From Funneliformis mosseae (taxonomy: Eukaryota; Glomeromycota; Glomeromycetes; Glomerales; Glomeraceae), in the NCBI GenBank assembly GCA_910592005.1, contig CAJVPP010000012.1, positions 1-64,000 of the forward strand: a DNA stretch of 64,000 nucleotides, read 5' to 3'. Of the stretch, positions 50,072-64,000 are shown piece after piece. A program made the translations under genes and the position numbers. Positions within the stretch are counted from its first letter, which is position 1; every line of letters begins with the position of its first letter. Below the pieces are notes generated by a model that saw only the letters and a list, made by a program, of their open reading frames with translations, was not told the DNA's origin and searched no databases.

Positions 50072-52247
50072 ATGTCTAATAAAAGTCAACCAGAATGGCA
50101 CGTCCCGGAAAATAATGAGTCATCGCCTACTCTTAAACTTTATAACTCACTTACAAGGAGTAAGGTAGATAATAAATTTACGAAATTTTTAAATTTATGA
50201 ATATTTTTTTTACTCTCATTCTTAACAATTTTTCATTGAATGTAGATTAATTTTGTTCCGAAAAAGGGAAAGCAAATAACTTGGTACAATTGTGGACCGA
50301 CAGTTTATGATTATGCACATATCGGTCATGCTAGGTATCAAAAATAAGAATTAATTCTAAATTAAACATTTTTATAGAATAATTGATTAATTAATTTCTT
50401 TATTAGATTATATGTAACGATAGATATTATTCGACGTGTACTTTCAGATTATTTTAATTATGATGTTTTATTTGTAATGAATATTACTGATATCGATGAC
50501 AAGGTATGCCGATAAGACATTTTGTTTGCAAGAAATTTCTTTCTAAACATCTTTCACTGTTATTAATGTTTATCCATTCATATAGATTATACTTCGCGCT
50601 CGTCAAAATTATCTTTTCAATAATTTCAAGTCAACAATAAATTCTCTTACTAAAGAATTAATAGATCAAGTTAAAACTGCATTAAACGACTTTGCTCGAT
50701 CAAAACTTGGCGTCGTGAATGATGGCTCAATGCTAAATTTGGCATCTTCAAAGGATGACCCAAGATACCTTTTGTATGCCAACACTTTTGTAGGTTATCA
50801 TTCATTAATTGAATATTATTAATATAGAGTAAGACCTTATTTTTTCTTTTTATACTTCACATTAATATCCTTTTATTAGAGAGAAACTTTAGAAACAGTT
50901 GTGTCTGCTGAATGTTCTCTAGAAGATAATGATGCAAGTCAAGAGGCAGCACATCAACTGTTGGATGGATCTAAAGACGTTGTTTCATCATGGTTAGATA
51001 AGGAGGTATGTTGATGATGATTAATTATGACTTTTTATTTTAATTTTATACAAGAATTTATATATTATGTTTAATAGAAAGGTACTACTGTGACAGATCA
51101 AAAAGTTTTTCGCGATTTGGCTGCTTATTGGGAGCAAGATTTTATGAAAGATATGGAATTATTAAATGTAAGAACAGATTGTTGCTTTTTTTCAAGTCAT
51201 TCCAAATTTCTTATATAAATCACATTGTTAGGTTCGACCATGTGATATTTTAACTCGCGTTAGCGAATATATTCCTGAAATAGTAGCATATGTTCAAAAA
51301 ATAATTGAAAACGGTTATGGTTATGTAGCGGATGGATCGGTCTATTTCGATACAAAGGAATTTGATGCTAAAAAAGATCATCATTATGCCAAATTGCAAC
51401 CGTGGTCTGCTGGAAACGAGGGATTAATCGAAGAAGGTGAAGGTAGTTTAGGAAGCAAATTACTAGGCAAAAAAAACAAGTGTGACTTCGCTTTATGGAA
51501 AAAAAGTAAGCCCGGCGAACCATCTTGGGAGTCTCCTTGGGGACCAGTGAGTATAAAATATTTAAAAGGTTACATTTTTCCACATAATTATTATAACATT
51601 TTTTCTAAATTAGGGACGACCTGGTTGGCATATAGAATGTTCGGTGATGGCTAGGTATATTCGTCATGCTTACATGTTTGATTTTTTTTTACATATTATT
51701 GATTTTACTTATAAGTTCAATTAATTTATTTTGGGAACTTAAGTGAAATTCTTGGAGAAAATATGGACATCCATTCTGGAGGAATTGATTTAGCGTTCCC
51801 ACATCATGATAATGAATTAGCACAATCTGAAGTAAGTTGTAATAGCATATAATAGTTGCCAATATTTTATTAACATTTTTTACGTGATTAACATCATCGA
51901 TAGGCTTACCATGAATGTCAACAATGGGTTAATTATTTTCTTCATGTTGGACATTTACATGTCGAAGGTCAAAAAATGAGCAAGTCATTAAAGAATTTTA
52001 TCACAATTCAGGTGAGATTCCAATAATATGATTCTGTGTTCCCGAATATTGTATATAAATTAATACCGTGATTTTGACAATGTAGCAAGCATTGAAGAAA
52101 TATACACCTAGGCAATTGAGGTTATGCTTCCTACTTCAACAATGGGATTCTAAACTCGATTTTAAAGAAAACATCTTTGATGAGGTCAAGAATATTGAAA
52201 CAATTTTGAATGTATTTAATAATTTCCTTTTCATTTTTATTTTATAC

Positions 52248-52278
<31 letters not shown>

Positions 52279-53415
52279 TACTAATTTTTGTTAAACAATG
52301 ATTTCTTCCATTAGAATTTTTTTGTCAATACCAAAGCCTTTTTAAATGAACGTAAGCATAACGCTTATGGTTCCGATGGAACGCACCGATACCGTAGTTC
52401 CGAAAGAGAAATAATAAATCTGTTTGTAACTTAATATTTTATAATCAAAACTACTATAAAAAATTTATAAAATGTTTTTTTTCCTCAAATAGCCTTCGTG
52501 AAAAGCAGACAACGATTCATGAAGCTCTATGCGATTCAATAAATACTCCAAGCGCTATGTCAGAACTAATGGAACTAATAAACAGGACCAATATTTACTT
52601 ATCTAGCGGAAGAAATAATATCAACGCTAATGTACTTGAAAACATTGCAAAATATGTTACAAGAATTTTAAAAATTTTTGGCGTTACAGAAAATCCCGCA
52701 TTTGAAGAGATTGGTTTTGGAATATCACAGCAACAAAATATTGGAAATGTAAGTTTGCCTTAATTAATTGGTAAAATAATTTAGTTTATCATATGGCTTA
52801 TAAAGAATCTTTTATAGATGGAAGATATTGTCCTTCCATATCTAAGGGTTCTATCAGGTTTTCGTGACAATGTTCGCAATCTTGCTAGGCAACAAAAGAG
52901 TCACAGTGAATTTTTGGCATTAAGTGATAAATTAAGAGATATAGATTTAGTTGAGTTAGGTGTATCATTGGACGATCAGGAAGATGGTAAAGCTTTAGTA
53001 AAGCTTGTAGATAAGAATGAACTTATTAAAGCAAGAGAAGACAAACTGAAAGTTCAAGCCGAAAAAGCGGCAAAAAAAGAAGCTGCTGCAAAAGCCAAGG
53101 AAGAAGAGAGACAAAAACGACTGGAAAAAGGTAAATTAGCTGCTGAGGATATGTTCAAGGATGTAAAAGGAGAGGATGGAGAAAATGCTTATTCCGCATT
53201 TGATGAACAGGTAAAGGTTACGTAATTATAATAAATCTTATTTACAAATCGAATTAAACTTCTTTTATTCTACTAAGGGAATACCAACACTCGATGGACA
53301 AGGACAAGAGCTTCCTAAAAATAGAATTAAGAAATTTAAAAAAGAATGGGAAGCACAAAAGAAATTACACACAGAATATTTAGCTTGGGTACAAGAGCAG
53401 GGTGACATAAATTAA
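50072..53415 (+). CDS. Cysteinyl-tRNA synthetase (class I), 15 exons
   Basis: Charges tRNA-Cys with cysteine. Exons: 50072-50164, 50246-50334, 50407-50503, 50586-50789, 50880-51005, 51078-51167, 51232-51546, 51614-51654, 51744-51831, 51904-52011, 52086-52211, 52315-52421, 52493-52748, 52818-53210, 53278-53415. All GT-AG and in frame, giving 756 residues, the usual eukaryotic cytosolic size. Zinc ligand Cys47 (YNCGPTVYD), HIGH box at residues 56-59 (AHIGHA), [10 protein letters not shown] and [13 protein letters not shown] for zinc/substrate, KMSKS at 405-409. The long eukaryotic insert and Lys/Glu-rich coiled tail ([17 protein letters not shown]) are present. Exon 12 must use a GTTTGT donor to keep frame. 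Upstream in-frame ATGs at 49973 and 49988 add a basic, acid-free leader (MNFSLRFNQKFYRNF...KRKYLFST), a plausible mitochondrial presequence, so the gene may serve both compartments. Confidence 0.95.
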
Positions 53416-53654
53416 TTGACTTTTTTTTTTAAATAGCTAATAAATTATCATCAAAGAAATGAAATTACTGTAAGTACCCCGCATGATTAACACAATTTGT
53501 CACACCATCTGATTTATTTTACTATGTATTCTGTTGGTTTAAATCTTTTTTTCACGTACATTAAATGTTCCCGGTAATATTATTCGTAGGGCATCTTAGG
53601 TTGTAGTCATACTATAGAAAATTATGTTTCATTTTTAATGCATTTTTTTTTTTA
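53416..53654. other. 3' flank of CysRS
   Basis: Short intergenic stretch with T-rich tracts. No frame. Confidence 0.4.
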
Positions 53655-53810
53655 GAATATAGTAATAGAAAAGAAAAAAACTATAAAATTTATTTTACAT
53701 GTTAAATATCATTTTTACAATGAATATGTTTAGATTTAGTATTAATTCAAAAATTTTTTTTTTTAGCAACTTTCTCTTTTTCCTCTTATTATGTATAGTG
53801 TATATTCTGT
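53655..53810. mobile_element. Degenerate fourth copy of the TATGGGACC TIR family
   Basis: Internal words line up in order with copies 1-3: AGTAATAGAAAAG, ATAAAATTTATTTTACATGT, TGTTTAGATTTAGTATTAAT, TCAAAAATTTTTTTTTTAGC, AACTTTCTCTTTTTCC. The outer GGGACCTTT ends are no longer recognisable. Same orientation as the others. Confidence 0.45.
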
Positions 53811-53903
53811 ATATATGCCTATCCTATAAATTTACTTAAAATTTAAAAGATTAAAAATATTATTTATGTAGTAAAAATAAATTATAATATTTGTATGTTG
53901 TAT

Positions 53904-54366
53904 TTCAAATGCATTGATGTCTAAAATGCGCATTTGGAATATCCCAAATGCAAAGATCGTTTTGGATATTTACTTGCCTCAAATGCGCATTTATTCCAAA
54001 TGTACATTTCGGACAATGTTCCAAATGCACGTTTTGGATAATGTCTCAAATGCTCATTTCAGATATCCCAAATGCGTATTTCAGACAATGTCCCAAAAGA
54101 TCAATTTGGACTCATTTCAGACTGTCCTAATGATCACTAATGATTTGAAATTAATGGCAAATTTAAATTATTTATTTTTAATATTTTTTTATTTATAAAA
54201 CTTTATTTTTATTAAATTGTAAATAAAAATGAAAACAAACTTTACATTGGCATTTTGATATCCGAAATGATCATTTGGGATAAATGCGCATTTAGGGCAA
54301 GCGAATATCTTAAACGATCTTCTCATTTGGAATATCGCATTCAGACATTAACGCATTTAGGATATC
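53904..54366. repeat. Inverted-arm element built on the palindrome AAATGCGCATTT
   Basis: The perfect 12-bp palindrome occurs at 53924-53935, 53981-53992 and 54282-54293. The left arm (about 53904-54015) and the inverted right arm (about 54250-54366) align over ~100 bp: ATGTCTAAAATGCG with ATGTCTGAATGCG, GGAATATC, AAGATCGTTTTGGATATT with AAGATCGTTTAAGATATT, CTTGCC.CAAATGCGCATTT. The left half also has short tandem-like units (CAAATGC...TTTCGGACAATGT). The short + frames here are artefacts. Confidence 0.7.
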
Positions 54367-54401
54367 ATAAAATTTAATTTATATTATCATAATGTACAAT
54401 A

Positions 54402-54958
54402 ATGAAAGACTCGCTAGATAATATGTATAAAGAGAAAGGTATCGAATTAGATATGGCTGTATTTGGAATTCATGCAATTGGTATGTCGCTTTCTGGATAT
54501 ATTTTTTCTGAACGCTTTTATCTAGTCAGTTTAGCATGTCCGTATGATGCTGTATACAGAATGTGTTAGATGGGAGAATTTGAAATTCCAAAAAGTAATA
54601 TTAGCCTTCGTTTGGTTGAAAATGCGTTATACGAAGTAGAAAATTTGAAGGTAAATATTTATGATCTTTCGGTATTATTGTTAGTTGCTAAAATTATCAA
54701 CTTCATGGTTTGCTAATTATCAATCGCAGAATTTCGTAAAAGAATATATTGCGAAGCTTCCATCCTATTTCACTAATAATGAAAACAATATATATACTCC
54801 AACCGAAAACGGTAGCGACTCCTCGCAAGGTATATTTTCATCATTTTTTTATGTATCCGCTCATTTTTGGTTCAAGAATTTTCATTACTTTTTTATGCTA
54901 CCTTTTAGCCTTATTAGTAAATCAGAATTCGTGTTTAATACGCCCAATTGGGCTTTAA
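54402..54958 (+). pseudogene. Unknown gene with three in-frame exons and one in-frame TAG
   Basis: The ATG at 54402 (MKDSLDNMYKEKGIELDMAV...) gives an open frame to a GTAAAT donor at 54651, with a TAG at 54567-54569 after RMC. Exon 2 (54730-54829) reads NFVKEYIAKLPSYFTNNENN...; a third exon (54909-54958) keeps phase and ends LVNQNSCLIRPIGL then TAA. Splice sites and codon texture look genuine. The TAG could be a former CAG (Gln), or the real start may be the next codon, ATG 54570 (MGEFEIPKSNISL...), giving about 77 residues. The inverted-arm element ends only 36 bp upstream, so a lost 5' part is possible. I do not recognise the family. Confidence 0.4.
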
Positions 54959-55342
54959 GCTTTCATGGCGTGATGTTCTTTGGCATTAAAAAAAATTTTT
55001 GTGCCTTTTTTTTTGGTATGCTGATCGTTACCATCGGTAATTGTTTTTTGTCACGAAATTTGCCTAACGAAAAAAATAAATGCACCCGAAAGATGTTTAG
55101 AATTTTCAATACTATAGGCAAAGAAAAAGTAGCGCGGATAAAATCCATCCCTCCGGTTTCATTTTAATCTAACGCCACAAAACTTTAATACAGTATATTC
55201 AACCGGTTTAGCAACCGTGCACAATTCCTTTATTTAGTTAATACTATCACGTGATTTCTATTTAATAGATCAGAAATTCTTCTTTCTAAAATTGGATTGA
55301 GTTTAGTTTTAATCTTTTTTAATCTATGGAAAATACTACACC
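54959..55342 (+). promoter_or_regulatory. Intergenic promoter of the WW-domain gene, with TCACGTGA
   Basis: Perfect palindrome TCACGTGA at 55247-55254, about 90 bp before the coding start. An upstream ATG at 55326 opens a 20-codon frame in a different phase (MENTTPWNEE...) that overlaps the main start and ends at 55386-55388. The + frame running through 54840-55167 is hydrophobic low-complexity text and probably not coding. Confidence 0.45.
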
Positions 55343-57596
55343 ATGGAACGAAGAGACGCTACAAGACGACGGCAATTATTACAACTAGATCAGCCAATTT
55401 CTTTCATTCGAGCAAAAAATAAAGGTACTGATTGGATTTTTTAACCAACACAGTAAATAAAAACCTTACTGACAAACTTTAATATAAAATTAGCTGCTGA
55501 TGAAGCAAGAAAACAAGAAGAATCAAAAAACGTATTACAAGGACTTCTTGGCGATTATAGCGATAGTGAGGAAGATAATGAGGAACAAGTTTCAAAATCA
55601 CAGCTTGGTAGGCTTAGCAATTCTTGAGAACAATCAACTTTTTTTTTTTTATTATATAAATTGCAAAAAAAAAAAAAAAAAAAAAAAAAATGAAAAAGTT
55701 ATAGTAAAAAAAAAAAAAAAAAAAATAACAACAGAAAATAAGATAATAAACCGGTTGGCGATAAACAAGATCTTCGTGAGTTGGTGGTGTATTGGGATTA
55801 GTGAGGTTAATGTTATTGAACAAGAAATGACTGATAAACGTTTTTGAAAAGAGGAACCAAACGAAGCAAATCCTCAAACCGATTCTGTTCTAGCGAAGGA
55901 CAGTCCGAAGCCAACTCCTCCTCCTTTGCCCTCAATCCCGTCAGTTTATTCCTATTCTGATCCGGAAAAATCTTCGGTAATTATCGATCAATCAGAAGAT
56001 AGCATTGAAGAAGCTTTGAAAAGTTTCATGTCAGAAATCAATGCCTTGCCTGTTACATCAATTAATAACGATCCTCTAGTTCCGATTGATGAATTCAAAG
56101 AAAGTGAAAAAGAATCAACATCGATTCAAATTTCCAATTTTGATTTTGATTGGGAAAAATATTGGCACAACGAAAATAAATGTCATTATTATTATAATAA
56201 AAAGACAGGAGAAACACGATGGGAGCACGAAATACAACATATAAGCTCAGACAGTTCTTTGGCGTCAAGTACTTTCAAAGAAATGAATAATTTGAATTTA
56301 TATTTGAAAGAATCTAATACTGAAACCGAAATGGATTCTCAAACAAAAACTCTCAAGGATAATTCTACTCAAAAAATGTCTCTTAAAGTTCCTCCATCAG
56401 ATTCACCATTGCATGGACGCTCACATGGTGCTTATAGTAGACTTTCAAACCTTGCACCTGTTGTAACTCATTTGAAGCTTGAAAGACATCAAATCGAATT
56501 TGCTACTAGAATGCACGATTGGCAAATTGGAGCTTTGAATTCTCAATATTTTGAAAAGGTTATTCTTGAAGGATTAGAGAGATTATTGCAAGGAGTCGAA
56601 GGTAAATTAATTATATTTAAACAAATTAGATCTTTCTCAATTTTCTGACAGTATATATTATATAAGAACTTTTTCTTTATCGGAATAAAAGAACAACTTT
56701 CACCTACTGGATGGGTTTGTAAATGGAAACCTGAAACGCAAGCTTACAATTGGATACATTTACAGACGGTAACTTAGTCCATTTATGATATTTATAATCA
56801 TCAATTATTATATATATACACATATATTCATGTTTATATTCATATGTATAATTAGAATCAAGTTTCATCAACTTATCCGAGTCAAAGTTTGTATACAAGT
56901 CTTAATAATCATTCAACAAACGATGTGTTTTTTAGTAGTCAGATTTTTCTAGCGCTTATGTTGCGTCACAATCGTCAATTACGCATTATATTCCTGCTTT
57001 ATCCGTAGGTCATGAGCAATATCAAATTTCACAAAATATTCATTCCACGTCAACTTCATCTACTTCATCTACACTAAACCTACCACCTTTACCATCTTTA
57101 CCGCCTCCACCGCCTCCACATCCTGATGCTGTGGGTGATTTGGATGTTAACAAGAAATCTGAATATTCTGAAGATGATGGAATCACTAAATCGTTTGGAT
57201 CATATAATGTCAGTTATCAGGGAGTACAAATTGCAAGCGAAAAGAAACGGAAAAAGGAAAAAGAGCCTTTGATATCTGGATTCAAGAATAAAAAAATGGT
57301 ATTTGGTTATTCATACTTATGATATATTATTTATAAAGTTAAATAAATCGATTTATATATTCTTTTTAATTAAATAGGCAACGCTTGTTGAAAAGTGGAA
57401 AGCAGCCGAAGATTTTCTTTCCAATACTGATTGGGATGAAGTAAAAAAACATCAACATGGAATTAATTCTTTAGATCCTGAATCTTGGATTAAAGAACAA
57501 ATAGAATCCGGAGAAGCAGCAAATAATCCTAATTTAGAGCCAATTAAAGGAGATTGGCGTCAAAGAGTTAGAAATAAAAAATCTGATATGGTATAA
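55343..57596 (+). CDS. WW-domain protein, formin-binding-protein-4-like
   Basis: Six exons (55343-55424, 55494-55607, 55852-56601, 56692-56768, 56939-57298, 57378-57596) encode about 533 residues. Visible order: N-terminal basic start (MERRDATRRRQLLQLD), an acidic GDYSDSEEDNEE segment, a canonical WW domain at residues ~166-192 (WEKYWHNENKCHYYY...TRWEHE), a divergent Trp-rich second module (PTGWVCKWKPETQAYNWIH), a proline run (PPLPSLPPPPPP) and a lysine-rich C-terminus (KKRKKEKEP, then VEKWKAAEDFL). Animal FNBP4 has the same plan: WW domains and proline runs that bind formins or splicing proteins. Intron 2 holds long poly-A tracts. The acceptor of exon 5 (TTTAGTAG) is the only one keeping frame. 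Start chosen over the out-of-frame ATG at 55326. The molecular role in fungi is not established. Confidence 0.85.
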
Positions 57597-58059
57597 ATTT
57601 ATAAAGGTTATATCTATTTTTTTTTTATTTTTATGATAATATCTGTTATAAATAGAAGTTTTAAATATATAATCATTTATAAATAATATATATATATTGA
57701 TCATTAATTTCGAACACCTTTATTTCAAATAAAAAGTATAAAAAGTAATCATTTATATCCATGTAATGATGAATAAAAACTTCTAAATTAAGAATTCGAA
57801 AAAACAATTACAAACTTTACAACCAATATGAATGATTCTTTAAAAAAAAATAATAATTTCGTGTATCAATTAACAAGTCGATAATAAAACTCAATAATTC
57901 CCATTATAAGTATATATTATATCTTAACGTTTTAACAAAAACGAGTTTTTTTTCTTTTCCTCTCTTTATATATCTCCACTCTACAATAATCCTTTTCTTT
58001 ACAATTTAAATGACAAATATTACAAAGTAAAAAAAAAAAAAATAATGTAATCGAATATA
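57597..58059. other. Convergent intergenic region
   Basis: 463 bp between two genes that converge, so both 3' UTRs and terminators must lie here. AT-rich with AATAAA-like words on both strands. No frame. Confidence 0.5.
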
Positions 58060-63790
<5,731 letters not shown>

Positions 63791-64000
63791 GCTGAAGTCT
63801 GCGGGAATTGTTCGCGTGAGGTAAGACAAGACTACGAGAAAGCAGACGAGCAGGAAGGGTTGTAAAAGATTCTCGGGGATTATGAAGTCAATGTTGATCG
63901 ATTTGTAGGTTGGAAAAGAGAAATATAAAAGAGTATTGGATTCTTTAAAGATTGAAACTGCAAAAAAAAAAAAAATCGTAAAGATTTGCTACACCATGGA
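63791..64000 (-). promoter_or_regulatory. 5' leader and promoter region of the deubiquitinase gene
   Basis: Less AT-rich stretch right of the proposed start, with a poly-A run at about 63962-63974. On the minus strand it reads into the ATG at 63790. No TATA box or CACGTG seen. Confidence 0.35.

Noticed and set aside
54840..55167. Hydrophobic extension of the + frame (…HFWFKNFHYFFMLPFS…)
   Set aside because: Reads through a likely GTATAT..TTTTAG intron into the promoter of the next gene; low-complexity text, no membrane-protein family recognised.
55614..55877. Frames with poly-Lys / poly-Phe around 55650-55730
   Set aside because: Produced by long poly-A tracts in intron 2 of the WW-domain gene.

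Overview
This is nuclear DNA from a very AT-rich eukaryote. The five well-supported genes have many short GT-AG introns (64 to about 270 bp), Ser-rich or charged tails and fungal-type family members. Ceramide glucosyltransferase, extreme AT content, gene islands in seas of decayed transposons and an unknown multi-pass membrane protein together suggest an early-diverging fungus, most likely an arbuscular mycorrhizal fungus of the Glomeromycotina (Rhizophagus-like). The assignment is inferred from style, not from a database match.

Layout. 0-6.4 kb is AT-rich, with a foldback element whose core is a ~58-60 bp minisatellite (4.7-6.0 kb). 6.4-9.6 kb holds a promoter-like block, a membrane protein gene (-) and a small MITE. 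9.6-12.8 kb is AT-rich. 12.8-18.2 kb is a less AT-rich island with broken or unrecognised coding fragments and three copies of a ~150-160 bp TIR element, one of them inside a coding fragment. 19.1-20.3 kb is a nitrilase-family amidase (-, 6 exons). 20.4-34 kb is mostly AT-rich, with a MITE, a dead Tc1/mariner element, a palindrome-ended TIR element and a tandem repeat. A short poly(A) retroposon with an 18-bp target duplication lies at 34.1 kb. 36.0-38.3 kb is ceramide glucosyltransferase (+, 3 exons). 38.4-49.8 kb is a transposon graveyard: a pogo-type transposase, a second DDE endonuclease and another foldback/minisatellite element. 50-64 kb is a dense gene island: cysteinyl-tRNA synthetase (+, 15 exons), a small unknown gene with an in-frame TAG, a formin-binding-protein-4-like WW protein (+, 6 exons) and, convergent with it, a USP7/Ubp15-type deubiquitinase (-, 25 exons).

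The genes are unrelated housekeeping functions (thiol repair, sphingolipid glycosylation, translation, actin/splicing-associated scaffold, deubiquitination) and do not form a pathway. The most distinctive material is non-coding: a TIR family whose ends carry a splice-acceptor-like tract in both orientations, three foldback elements (two with minisatellite cores), and transposases whose conserved Trp, Arg and Gln codons have become stops, as expected from C-to-T decay. All exon joins were read by eye from splice signals and frame continuity.
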